Assembly: GCF_026262505.1 (NCBI RefSeq)
Contig: NC_067206.1
Coordinates: 13,450,205-13,514,204 of the forward strand
Length of the DNA: 64,000 bases
Source: Trichomonas vaginalis G3
Lineage: Eukaryota > Parabasalia > Trichomonadida > Trichomonadidae
Direction of reading: 5' to 3'
Part shown: one piece after another, positions 30,647-39,742 of the stretch
How positions within the stretch are numbered: the first letter of the stretch is position 1
Layout of the letters: every line of letters starts with the position of its first letter
Notes under the pieces: model-generated
Told to the model about the DNA's origin: nothing
What the model saw: the letters and a program-made list of their open reading frames with translations, nothing else
Databases searched by the model: none
Program-made: the position numbers and the translations under genes

Positions 30647-31366
30647 ATGAGCTCTGAACGCGATATTGCCATTTATACAGCTCAAATCCTTGATCAAACC
30701 AATCTTCCTGAGGAAATGATTACTCTCATGAAGCGAGTAATCGAATTAAATCCAGATCTTAACGATGATGAAAGAAATCTCTTATCAGTTGCATACAAGA
30801 ACTCCATTAACCAAACAAGAAAAGGACTTCGTGAGATTAAGGCGTACATACAGGAGCAACAAAATGATGGGCAATATCCAAATCGTCTTAACCAACTTTT
30901 AGAATTCAAGCAACAAATGTTTAAAGAGCTCGAAGCTATATGCAATGATTTAGTACAGCTTGTTGACGATTCTCTTATCCCTGCTGCTACTACTTCTGAA
31001 GCTCGCGTTTTTTATGAAGGTCTCAAGGCAAATTATTATCGTTATGTTTGTGAATTCATTGACGATGATGATGAAAAGAATACTGTCGCTGAAAAAGCTA
31101 ACCAATGCTACAATTCTGCAATCGAAATTGCAAAGAATGATATTCCACCTTACAAGCCATCCTATCTTGGCTTGCTCTTAAATTACTCCGTCTTCCTCTA
31201 TGAAATTCTCGATAAGAAAGAGGAAGCAATCGAATTATCACAGCGCACTTACAATGAAAGCTCTCCACTCGTAGAAGAGAATAGCGAATCATCATTTAAC
31301 AATGCTACAATGATTCTTAACCTTATATCTGAAAACCTTGCAATTTGGAATAATCCTGGTAATTAG
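30647..31366 (+). CDS. 14-3-3 protein
   Basis: A 239-residue phosphoserine/phosphothreonine-binding adaptor, dimeric in other eukaryotes. The start is MSSERDIAIYTAQILDQTNL at 30,647, just behind the TCATAC initiator; the upstream in-frame ATG at 30,542 is ignored. Family signs are LLSVAYKNSINQTRKGLREI (helix C), NYYRYVCEF (helix E) and LGLLLNYSVFLYEILDKKEE (the 14-3-3 signature helix), then NLISENLAIW at the end. The length is normal. Residues of the phosphate pocket (K/R on helix C, RY on helix E) appear kept. The ending is short and lacks a long acidic tail. Confidence 0.95.
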   Translation: MSSERDIAIYTAQILDQTNLPEEMITLMKRVIELNPDLNDDERNLLSVAYKNSINQTRKGLREIKAYIQEQQNDGQYPNRLNQLLEFKQQMFKELEAICNDLVQLVDDSLIPAATTSEARVFYEGLKANYYRYVCEFIDDDDEKNTVAEKANQCYNSAIEIAKNDIPPYKPSYLGLLLNYSVFLYEILDKKEEAIELSQRTYNESSPLVEENSESSFNNATMILNLISENLAIWNNPGN

Positions 31367-31903
31367 TTCATTTTTTTAGTTGATTTTTTATGAGTAAAAT
31401 TTATTGGTATTATTTATTTAATCATATATTCCGTTTTTGATTCACTATATTCATGAATTGGTAATCATGGTAAGAGTAACTTAAAAACTCTGTTTCACGA
31501 GATTATCTCCCTATTAATATGAAAAAGTGTATCATAAATACAATAAAATTCACATTTTTATAAATATTCATTAAAAGATTAAGTGAGGAACAAGAATATT
31601 TTTCCACACTATAAAGCTATCACTTTTTATAAATGAACTGCCTATCAACTCTAGCTCTAATCAATAGATATTAATGGAGATCCAACCAAATAAATCGAAA
31701 TTTCTTTCAACTAAGGTGAAACACAGTTGATAATTAAACCTTCATGATTCACTTATCAATTCTAGATTCTAAATTTAGTTTAAATTATTAATAAATATCT
31801 TAATAATTTGATTTTTTGATTGGTTTACACGCGAATAATATGTTTTAAAAAAATTATGTTAATAATTATTATAACAGATGAAAACACTTTTTTATTAATT
31901 TTA
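31367..31903. other. intergenic DNA between convergent genes
   Basis: About 540 AT-rich bases between the 3' ends of the 14-3-3 gene and the PPGF-repeat gene. No gene or clear repeat seen. Confidence 0.6.
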
Positions 31904-34900
31904 TTATATTAAACATAAGTTTCCAATCTTTTGTATTATTTCGTTTATCTTGACTTCTTCATTTTCTCCGTAAAGAGATTTCACGTGCGGAATAGTTTTT
32001 TGGATCATATCAATCAATTTTTCTTTCGTAGAAATCAGAGCAAACTTATTCATCATATCATCAAAATCAATTTTTCCGAAGACATTCAAAACCAAATCTA
32101 TGCAATCTTCACCTTGTGACAGCATATTTATAAGTTCAGGAAGAACTTGTAGTAGTATTGGTTGTGATAATTCTTTTTCTTTCATTTGTTTCGACAATTT
32201 TCCACTTGAAAACAAGAATTTCATGAAATTATTATGACAAGCGGAAACAATTCCTTTTTCGAAATCTTTTTCAAGCAAAGAAACGCATGATGTCGGTGTC
32301 AATCCATTAGAATTAACAACAGAAACAAGTTTACCGTATGGTTCAATTACTTCTTCTGTTAATTTATTGATAGCCATGTTAGAATCATTAATTGTTGTGT
32401 TGTAATCATTTATCAAATTCTGAATTTGAGATTTATATTCTTTGACTTTGCTGTCAACGTGATCAAAGAACTTCTCAGCGCATTTTGCAAGTTCAGCAAC
32501 TGCTTTGCTATCAATAGCATTCGCCTGTTTCTCTATTTGCATGATAACAGGTTTCTCATCAACACTTATCCATTCAAGAACATTATCGTTGTAAAAAGCG
32601 AAACCGACAAATTCAGAGTCAATTTTTGATGTAAATGATCCATGACTTAACAAAGTATCAGACAAGAAAGAAACACCACCAATAGTAGACCATATACCTT
32701 TAACACTCATGAGTGATGTTGGTTCTTCTGATGAAAGGATCTTGTATTGAAGAGGGAAGTTGTTTTCAATGGGAACACAATATAATGAACTGTCATCTAA
32801 ATATATCTTTGATGATGATTTGAATTTGAATTTCTGGATGGGGAAGAATGATGATCCAGTGCGATCACTAACTTCTACTTTCTTCTCAGTTGTCATACAT
32901 GCAATGTATTTAGAAGATGCATCAAATGAACGAACTTGTTCGCTTATTTTTGTTTTATCAAGTTTGTTCTGTTCTTTTATAACAACAGCAAATAATTCTC
33001 TGTTTGTTGACAATGCAAAGAATCTGTTCGGAGCATTTGGATCTGATTTCAAATTTTTGTAAATGAATTCATCTTCAATTTTTGTGACATTGAACTCGGC
33101 GTTGATTGTATACAATGATTTCGTGGTGGATACAATAACTGCATGGCCAACAACTGCTCCAGAAAGAACTCTTTCGTGAAGATCAATAATTTGCCACTTT
33201 TCGGAATTATTCAACAAAACAAAGACATTTACTTTCTTCGTGTATGTCTTTGTAATGAATCCAATAACTCCGTTGTAATCACAGACAACTTCGATTTCGT
33301 CGTAATCTTCGCTTTCTGATGATGAATTACTGTAATCAGAGGCAATTGATGGAGAAAGGAAACCAGGAGGTTGGTTGTCGCTGTCGGAAGAGTCATCAAA
33401 CATGTCGCCAAGGTTTGGATCGTAGTATGGCTCTGAAAAAGAGTTGTCGTATTGGTCTGATTGAGAAATGTCATCTTCTTCGTTGTCGATATCTGCTGGA
33501 ATTTGTTCTTTTGGCTGGATTTCTGAAATATTATTTTCATCTGTTGGGTTTTGTGGGGAAACTGATGGAGAAACAATGTTTGATGCATTAATTGGTTGGT
33601 CAGTTGATGAATTAACATTGTTTTCTTGAGATTTCGGATCAGTTGATCCAAATCCTGGAGGAAGATCGTTGTCTTCTTGGGCATTAGCTTCAGTACTTGC
33701 ATTATTTGTATTGGTAGTCTCTGTTTGGCCAAATCCTGGTGGAAGATCTTCATTATTTGTTGTATTTTCGGTTTTGGCTTCTTCTTGCTGACCAAAACCA
33801 GGTGACATTTCATCAGAAGCAGGTTTCTGAATGTTTGCTGGCGAAAGAGTGAATCCTGGCGGTCCATCTAAAATATTATTATTTTGGACAGGTTCTGATG
33901 GCTTGTTCTCTTGTTGTGTATTGATATTATCATTGGGAACGTTTTCTGTCGATCCAAATCCAGGTGGAAGGTCTTCATTTTCTTCAATTTTTTGAGATGT
34001 GTTTTCTTTGGCATTTGGTTGGCCAAAACCTGGTGGTAAATTGTCATCAGCTGGTTTCTGAATACTTCTTGGGTCAAGAACGAATCCTGGTGGAGAATTT
34101 TGAACAATATTTTGGACTTTTTCTGTTTGGCCAAATCCTGGCGGACATTCTTCACTGGTTTCGGTTTTATTGTTATTAGTTTCAGTCTTTTCTGGTTTTT
34201 GCTGGAAATCTTTGGGATCAAGCTTCAATTTCGGTTCAGAATGCTCGGAAACAATGTTTTCCTTGTTAAGTGGCTGGAAATGAGGCTCTTCGATTGGCTT
34301 TTCTTCAACAATTCCGCCAAATCCTGGTGGCAAGTCTTGGAAATTGTTTATCTGCGAGGATTTGCCATCTTTATTATCTTTGCCTTTGTTCTTTTGCTTC
34401 TTTGGAACATCTTCTTTATTATTCTTAGAATTATTACTATTTACAGGGACAGCAGGTGCCGCATTAGTAGTATCTGCATGAGATGTAACAATATTCATCG
34501 GTTTCAGTTGAGAATTTTGTAATTTCGCAGGGTCAATTTTGAATGGTCCGGAAATTGGAGGAGATGACTGCGGGCGTGATATCTGTACACGATTTGCATT
34601 CTGTTGCTCTTCTTCGTTTAGCGTTGGAATGGAATTTCCTCGAGATAATTTTGTTAAATCTTCAGCGTTCTTTTTAATTACCAAATCTTTACCGGCATAG
34701 ATAGGAGGAGCTCTTGCTCCAATGGAAACTCCTTGAGGAAGCATCGCAGGAAGTAATTTCTTTTGACCTTCTTGATTTTGAAGATTTGTAAGCTTTTCTT
34801 TAGGCTGATTCGATGGGGATTGACGCGTGTTCTTTGCTGGATCTGGTGTATCTTTAGAAACTATATAATGAAAATCTAATTTTGTTGTTTTTGGAGGTGA

Positions 34901-35236
34901 AATATTTTTTGGTGGTTGTTCCACATTTGCTGCGTTAATTGTGGCTTTGTTATTATTGTTATTGTTGTTATTATGCTTGTCTTTCTTTTGTTTGTTGTTT
35001 TTAGGTTTATCTTTCTTTTCTATCTTAAGCGGCTCGAAAGCAGCTGGAGCAACTTTATATACAGCTGGTTTGGCCTTGTTTTCGTTGGGTTTCTTTTCGT
35101 CTTGAATTGCAATTAGAGGTTGTTCAGTGAATCCTTTAGAAAAATGAGGAAATACGATAGAACTATCTGCAGCTAGCGAGCGCAGATCTTCTGAAGTATA
35201 TTGTAATGATTCCTTTGGGTTGTAAAATTCATTCAT
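31904..35236 (-). CDS. PPGF-repeat scaffold protein, Ge-1/EDC4-like layout (1,110 aa)
   Basis: A large host protein. Residues 1-300 are low-complexity, basic and Asn/Gln-rich (KKDKPKNNKQKKDKHNNNN). Residues about 300-645 carry nine PPGF motifs and one SPGF motif, mostly as DLPPGFGQ or DLPPGFGS inside a higher-order repeat (SIQKPADDNLPPGFGQ, NIQKPASDEMSPGFGQ). PPG followed by a hydrophobic residue is the ligand motif of GYF domains. Residues about 655-920 are strand-rich and propeller-like (GVIGFITKTYTKKVNVFVLL). Then come a coiled coil (about 930-1,000) and a helical end. A propeller, coiled coil and helical end are the order in the mRNA-decapping scaffold Ge-1/EDC4; this is inference. No initiator seen at ATG 35,236. 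Confidence 0.75.
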   Translation of the reverse strand: MNEFYNPKESLQYTSEDLRSLAADSSIVFPHFSKGFTEQPLIAIQDEKKPNENKAKPAVYKVAPAAFEPLKIEKKDKPKNNKQKKDKHNNNNNNNNKATINAANVEQPPKNISPPKTTKLDFHYIVSKDTPDPAKNTRQSPSNQPKEKLTNLQNQEGQKKLLPAMLPQGVSIGARAPPIYAGKDLVIKKNAEDLTKLSRGNSIPTLNEEEQQNANRVQISRPQSSPPISGPFKIDPAKLQNSQLKPMNIVTSHADTTNAAPAVPVNSNNSKNNKEDVPKKQKNKGKDNKDGKSSQINNFQDLPPGFGGIVEEKPIEEPHFQPLNKENIVSEHSEPKLKLDPKDFQQKPEKTETNNNKTETSEECPPGFGQTEKVQNIVQNSPPGFVLDPRSIQKPADDNLPPGFGQPNAKENTSQKIEENEDLPPGFGSTENVPNDNINTQQENKPSEPVQNNNILDGPPGFTLSPANIQKPASDEMSPGFGQQEEAKTENTTNNEDLPPGFGQTETTNTNNASTEANAQEDNDLPPGFGSTDPKSQENNVNSSTDQPINASNIVSPSVSPQNPTDENNISEIQPKEQIPADIDNEEDDISQSDQYDNSFSEPYYDPNLGDMFDDSSDSDNQPPGFLSPSIASDYSNSSSESEDYDEIEVVCDYNGVIGFITKTYTKKVNVFVLLNNSEKWQIIDLHERVLSGAVVGHAVIVSTTKSLYTINAEFNVTKIEDEFIYKNLKSDPNAPNRFFALSTNRELFAVVIKEQNKLDKTKISEQVRSFDASSKYIACMTTEKKVEVSDRTGSSFFPIQKFKFKSSSKIYLDDSSLYCVPIENNFPLQYKILSSEEPTSLMSVKGIWSTIGGVSFLSDTLLSHGSFTSKIDSEFVGFAFYNDNVLEWISVDEKPVIMQIEKQANAIDSKAVAELAKCAEKFFDHVDSKVKEYKSQIQNLINDYNTTINDSNMAINKLTEEVIEPYGKLVSVVNSNGLTPTSCVSLLEKDFEKGIVSACHNNFMKFLFSSGKLSKQMKEKELSQPILLQVLPELINMLSQGEDCIDLVLNVFGKIDFDDMMNKFALISTKEKLIDMIQKTIPHVKSLYGENEEVKINEIIQKIGNLCLI

Positions 35237-35665
35237 TGCTGTTTTAATTTTTTTTCAAAAATTTTGTCACTTTTTATTCTTCCTCCAGCCGATTTATTTA
35301 ATTTTACCCTATAAACTCATCAATTATTTATATTATGCGACAACATAACAAAATAAAAACTATGGATTTGAAAATCTCTAGATGTACAATAATTTTGCAT
35401 ACCCCACCCCCAAAAAAATCTTTTTACATAACAGCAAGGCACATAAGTCCCAGAATGCTAAAAGGCGCGGAGTCCCGATGCCAAATTCACATTTATTATA
35501 TAATCATAAATTTTAAAATTTTTACTAAAAATCGAATAGTTATAAATTACTGCTGCATTATGTCAATTTTTTACCATCTAAATCCATAAAACTCAAATGA
35601 GATCACAAAATTGGAGATCTCAGCTGTTATTTCTCCAAATAAGTTCCTTAATATTCTAAATAGAT
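35237..35665. other. intergenic DNA
   Basis: About 430 bases with a CCCCACCCCCAAAAAAA patch at about 35,403; no gene seen. Confidence 0.55.
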
Positions 35666-37123
35666 TTAGTCATCCCCAGGAACCCAAAAGCCACATTCCC
35701 AATCCGAAATAAAACTTTTTATCTTTGTATTTGCACCTTGATAGCATTTCAAAGCATCTTCTAGTTCGTAATACTGGTTTAGTGTTGAATAATCAAAAAC
35801 AAGGTATTCGAATATTCTTGAATCATTTATGGCATACTGAAGAGGAAACTTCGAATTGTTATCTCTTTTTCTTATATTTTGGGTATTTTTTATGACTTCT
35901 AATGCCATTTCCACATTACCACTTATTACTGCATAATGTAGAGGTATCTTCCCTTCATTATCACTTATTTCAAAATCTGCGCTTTCATCAAAAAACTTTA
36001 CAAAATTCATGTTACCATTAATTGCTGCATAATGAAGAGCAGTTTTCCCTTCATTGTCTTGCATGTTGAAGAGAGATGAAGACGGAAAATCAAAATCATC
36101 ATAATAATCAAGATCTATATCACGAAAATATATTGCAGCATAATGTAAAATTGTTTTTCCGGAATCATCTTTGAAATCATAATATTCTTCGTTAGTGTAG
36201 TTATAGCGATTAGTTAAAATTGTTTTAGCACAGTAAAGAACTCCTTGGTATTTTTTATCGATTTCAGGCAATGAAGAAAGAATGAATTCACAAACAAAAG
36301 GGTATTCAATAGTTTTAGCTATGAATCCTTTGATATCATTTGTTTGATCATAGTGAATTAAAAATGCTTGGATATTATCGTATTTTATGCAATAGTCTAC
36401 ATCGATTGGAATTTCATGTTCGTTCATGAGAAATGTAACGAAATCTATGTTGTGAGACATGATTGCATATTGCATGCATTTCTTATCTGGCTTGTGGTAT
36501 TTCAAACATTCACTCATAATGTCAGGATTTCCTCCTAAAAATGAAAGTTGAAGACATAATTCTGTGATTTCTGCAGAGAATTTTGTTCTCAAAAACTTGA
36601 AACAATTAACTGAGCCATAATAACAACATGTTTCAAGTAGAGATAATTGTTTTTCCACACATGGAAAGTCATTAAATTCAATGCTATCAGTATGAGAAAA
36701 TTTGTCTTCTTCTGTGAGAGGAGCAAGTAATTTCACATCATCATAAATAAGTGATTTTAATAAGTGACTGATTTTTGTTTGATTTGGTTCAGATAATCTA
36801 ATCCAAAAATATTTATCTAAAATGTATTCACCAATTGATGAAATCCCTTTCCGATGATATTGAGGATATTTTTGAACAAATCTACTCATCAAAGTCAAGT
36901 ATGACTTGACATATCGATTATTCCCTTTGGCCGCATTTGAAATTATATCAAGAAAATCAAATCCATAATAACCTTCAATGTACTTCGAAATTTGATTATC
37001 TAATTCTTTGAAAAAAGCCTCGATATCGCTATCACTTGATGTATGTAACCTAAATAATCTGCACAAAATATCATTGTATTCTTTCGCAGAATTCATAAGT
37101 ACGTCATAAGGGAATTCACTCAT
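35666..37123 (-). CDS. ankyrin protein of the trichomonad DUF3447 type (485 aa)
   Basis: A member of the largest trichomonad host family. I choose ATG 37,123 (MSEFPYDVLMNSAKEYNDIL) because TCATTT stands directly before it (minus strand, 37,126-37,131), an exact initiator; the ATG seven codons upstream is ignored. The head (about residues 1-150) is the family-type helical region with NNRYVKSYLTLMSRFVQKYP. The middle has DUF3447-like degenerate repeats (CCYYGSVNCFKFL, MSHNIDFVTFLMNEHEIP). The end has at least four standard ankyrin repeats (GKTALHYAAINGNMNFVKFF, GKIPLHYAVISGNVEMALEV). The role is unknown. Confidence 0.9.
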   Translation of the reverse strand: MSEFPYDVLMNSAKEYNDILCRLFRLHTSSDSDIEAFFKELDNQISKYIEGYYGFDFLDIISNAAKGNNRYVKSYLTLMSRFVQKYPQYHRKGISSIGEYILDKYFWIRLSEPNQTKISHLLKSLIYDDVKLLAPLTEEDKFSHTDSIEFNDFPCVEKQLSLLETCCYYGSVNCFKFLRTKFSAEITELCLQLSFLGGNPDIMSECLKYHKPDKKCMQYAIMSHNIDFVTFLMNEHEIPIDVDYCIKYDNIQAFLIHYDQTNDIKGFIAKTIEYPFVCEFILSSLPEIDKKYQGVLYCAKTILTNRYNYTNEEYYDFKDDSGKTILHYAAIYFRDIDLDYYDDFDFPSSSLFNMQDNEGKTALHYAAINGNMNFVKFFDESADFEISDNEGKIPLHYAVISGNVEMALEVIKNTQNIRKRDNNSKFPLQYAINDSRIFEYLVFDYSTLNQYYELEDALKCYQGANTKIKSFISDWECGFWVPGDD

Positions 37124-37125
37124 GA

Positions 37126-37131
37126 AAATGA
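37126..37131 (-). promoter_or_regulatory. initiator (Inr) of the ankyrin gene
   Basis: TCATTT on the minus strand matches the trichomonad Inr TCA(C/T)(A/T)(A/T), whose A is the usual transcription start, and lies 2 bases from the start codon. Confidence 0.6.
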
Positions 37132-37502
37132 TAAAAATTTTCAAAAAAAGGTAGTCGTTGTTAAAAATCTTAAAAATCCTGGATTATTTAATCTGCTATC
37201 TAATAAAAGGCATAATGTAACATTAGTATATTAGTATATTCCATTAGAATTTGAAGACATAATATCAATAATCAAGCATTTAGTCATCATTTTTATCGAT
37301 ATTGATAATACTTAAGAAATTTGGTGGTAAAATAATATTTTTATTAGATTTGGAAGCCATAGTCTAATATAATAGATATGAATTCCAAAATAAATCAAAG
37401 ACTTATAAAATAAAGTTGAAACACATATCAGAAATGCAGTCAGAGAAGTTGATTAAATGAAACATTTTTATAAATAAATAAAAAACAAAAAAATTTAAAA
37501 AA
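37132..37502. other. intergenic DNA
   Basis: About 370 AT-rich bases between two minus-strand genes; nothing else seen. Confidence 0.6.
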
Positions 37503-38939
37503 TTAAACATTAGAAATAGGCATTGGAGTCAATTGATCCAAATTTTCTTCATCATGATTCGTTTCTTCCTCTTCTACATCATCATTTACGAATGTAGCGT
37601 TTGTTTTCCTGAAACCTCCTCCAACAAGGGAAATATCTTTAGTTTCTGTTTGATTTTCCTGTTCGTTGTCAATCATTTCGTATCCTGTATCATTGTCAAC
37701 GATTGTGAAGCCAATTGTCAAGAAAATCTGGACAATTAAAAAGATATTTTCAATTACAAAGCCAACCCAGTAGAAATTGCGTGTTTTCCACATTGTTGCT
37801 TCCATTCTCTTCACGCAAAACAATATACATGTTGAAAAATACAAAACTAAATTTAATGTTGTAAATAACACGAAATTATCCTTATGAGCATCAGGATTTC
37901 CATCATCTGGTGTATACTCTAAATATATAATGAGTGAAACACTGTAAATTACAATGCTTGCAAAGAAATTTAAATATGGAAAATTATTTCCGTATCCTAG
38001 TGTCCAATTTCCAGTTTCAACAGTTGATATCTTATTTACACTGTATGTGCTGATGATTGAAAGGAATAATATCAACAAACTAATGATAAATGAAGAATAA
38101 TTTGGAAATTCGTACGGTCTTCGTAAATATCGTGTCATAGAGTAAAATAACAAACCTTGTAATAGAGATCTAATGATAGAAGCTATGAAAATAAGGAAAT
38201 TCAATTGAATTGAATTGAAATTCCATAATAAATAATATATGATGTGTAATAATGAAATTGCACCTAATAGAATTAATGAAGATAACGGAGAAAAGAAAGA
38301 AAATGAAAATAATGGACTTTTCATTCTAGAATAGTAATATATCGAAAGAGAAGAAGCAGTAGTAAACAAAAATAGTATGATATGAATGTACATCATATGT
38401 TTGAGACGTTTGTCTAATGATTTCGAAGATTTGAAGTCAATTGAACCCGAAATTGTAAAATTGCCATCTCCGCAATTTGCAACTAATGCTGTATAAATAT
38501 TTGACTCGTTAACTTTATATGTACTATTTATGTTCTCTATAGTAAGACTTGTTGCATTAATTTGTTTCATATTTCTTTTTGAAGAAGATCTCGTTCTTCC
38601 ATTGCAGGTTCCTTTAACTATATAGCGTGAATATTTTTCCTGTGGGCCTTCAATTATTAGAAATCCTCTTTTGCATGATTTCGAATCACAACAAAAAGGT
38701 TGATAGTTATTATTGGCACCAAATATCTCTTTTCGATCTGTTTCTTTATATATTATTACTTCAGCGTAGTCTGTTGCTTTACAGCTGTTGACTATAATTT
38801 GATTTTTGATTTCGCCATTGTCTATATATATAAATCTCTCATCTCTCCATGTTGCCGGAAATAGATCATCATTAAATCCGTGTAAATGAGCTTTTGAAAC
38901 TCCAATCATCTGGATGATGATTTTCAAAAGATTTAACAT
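37503..38939 (-). CDS. seven-membrane-segment protein, GOST-like layout (478 aa)
   Basis: A host membrane protein. The ATG at 38,939 has an exact TCATTT initiator 17 bp upstream (minus strand, 38,956-38,961). A weak hydrophobic leader (residues 1-17) precedes an outer or lumenal domain of about 165 residues with several cysteines (QPFCCDSKSCKRGFL, GTCNGR, NCGDGNFTISG). Seven hydrophobic segments follow at about 183-430, then an acidic cytosolic tail (VDNDTGYEMIDNEQ, DDVEEEETNHDEEN). A lumenal beta-type domain plus seven helices is the plan of GOST proteins (GPR107/TMEM87/Wntless relatives) and of lung-7TM proteins. Motifs inside the helices are too weak to choose, so trafficking or receptor role is inference. 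Confidence 0.6.
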   Translation of the reverse strand: MLNLLKIIIQMIGVSKAHLHGFNDDLFPATWRDERFIYIDNGEIKNQIIVNSCKATDYAEVIIYKETDRKEIFGANNNYQPFCCDSKSCKRGFLIIEGPQEKYSRYIVKGTCNGRTRSSSKRNMKQINATSLTIENINSTYKVNESNIYTALVANCGDGNFTISGSIDFKSSKSLDKRLKHMMYIHIILFLFTTASSLSIYYYSRMKSPLFSFSFFSPLSSLILLGAISLLHIIYYLLWNFNSIQLNFLIFIASIIRSLLQGLLFYSMTRYLRRPYEFPNYSSFIISLLILFLSIISTYSVNKISTVETGNWTLGYGNNFPYLNFFASIVIYSVSLIIYLEYTPDDGNPDAHKDNFVLFTTLNLVLYFSTCILFCVKRMEATMWKTRNFYWVGFVIENIFLIVQIFLTIGFTIVDNDTGYEMIDNEQENQTETKDISLVGGGFRKTNATFVNDDVEEEETNHDEENLDQLTPMPISNV

Positions 38940-39444
38940 CAAAAAAATTTGGAAGAAATGATACTATAACTAATTTTTCATTAAATTATGATGTGTCATA
39001 TCTTTTTTTCATATTATAATGTGCTGATAATCGCATGGCTTGTTATGAAGACAACGGTCTGTAGAAGAGCCGGTTCTCTTGACGTAAAGTCTCTGAAATA
39101 TTAAAAAGTTCAACATTTTTTTATTGTCAAATTTCTTCTTTCATTTTTGTTGAAGTTCTGTGAATTCCTCATAGTGTTTTAGAAGCCAAAACTGGATAAT
39201 AGAGACACCAGTGAGGTTAGTATCTCTACCCTTGATTCTTGAATGTTTGACTATATGGATATAAAAAGTATATGAAACATTCAGTTCTTATTTTATATGT
39301 TTTGGAAAGGAAACATATCTGATGATACAAAAAGAATTACTTGCAGAATATTAATATTAAAAGATTATTCTTATGGATCATGTTAGTTTTTAAATTAAAT
39401 TTATTTTTTGTATTACTGATCTATACCTGATGGTAATTGCATAC

Positions 39445-39446
<2 letters not shown>
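38940..39446. other. host promoter-side DNA up to the E2 insertion
   Basis: AT-rich; once joined to 63,454-63,534 as one divergent intergenic region of roughly 590 bp between the seven-segment gene and the ankyrin gene. No other gene seen. Confidence 0.6.
39441..39446 (+). repeat. target-site duplication of E2, left
   Basis: ATACCA, repeated exactly at 63,448-63,453. Six base pairs is the length made by Maverick integrases. Confidence 0.85.
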
Positions 39447-39482
<36 letters not shown>

Positions 39483-39545
39483 TAGTGGGGCTTCCAGGCA
39501 CTTCGTGCCCTCTAGCCCCGAAGATGTTTAGTATAAAATGAGGTT
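39447..39545 (+). repeat. left terminal inverted repeat of E2
   Basis: A34, then GGTAGTGGGGCTTCCAGGC and on to GAAGATGTTTAGTATAAA, matched in reverse at 63,302-63,447. It contains a nested stem-loop: GGGGCT (39,487) with AGCCCC (39,514) around GGCAC-TTC-GTGCC (39,497-39,509). A second inverted match of about 100 bp lies further in (39,571-39,670 with 63,100-63,195). Confidence 0.9.
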
Positions 39546-39611
39546 TTTATATACGGGTCTTCCAGGAGCTTGTCAAGACTTCTTCGTAAAATCAGACAAA
39601 AATAATGTTTA

Positions 39612-39658
39612 GGGTAGAAGGTTAGATATAACCTCTTTTCTAACCTCTTTTCTACCCT
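39612..39658. repeat. compound palindrome, GGTTAGA type, left subterminal
   Basis: GGGTAGAAGGTTAGATATAACC, then TCTAACC and TTCTACCC; its twin at 63,109-63,155 is in inverted orientation, so it is part of the inner inverted repeat of E2. Confidence 0.85.
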
Positions 39659-39742
39659 CTTGAATTTTCAAGACTTCTTCGTACATGTTTTGTCACTTTT
39701 CTGTCACTTTTCAGGAAAAAACATTTTTATTATATATATAAA

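Noticed and set aside
33229-34221. Two long frames on the same strand as the PPGF-repeat gene
   Set aside because: They are other-frame readings of the repetitive low-complexity region of the 1,110-residue gene.
31904-35236. FG-nucleoporin for the PPGF-repeat protein
   Set aside because: The motifs are PPGF(G), not spaced FG, GLFG or FxFG repeats, and the domain order (repeats first, propeller-like part after) does not fit the common FG-Nups; not excluded completely.
39447-39480. The A run as a retroelement poly(A) tail
   Set aside because: It lies outside an inverted repeat whose mirror image ends in a T run, and both are enclosed by a 6-bp target duplication, which is a Maverick structure.
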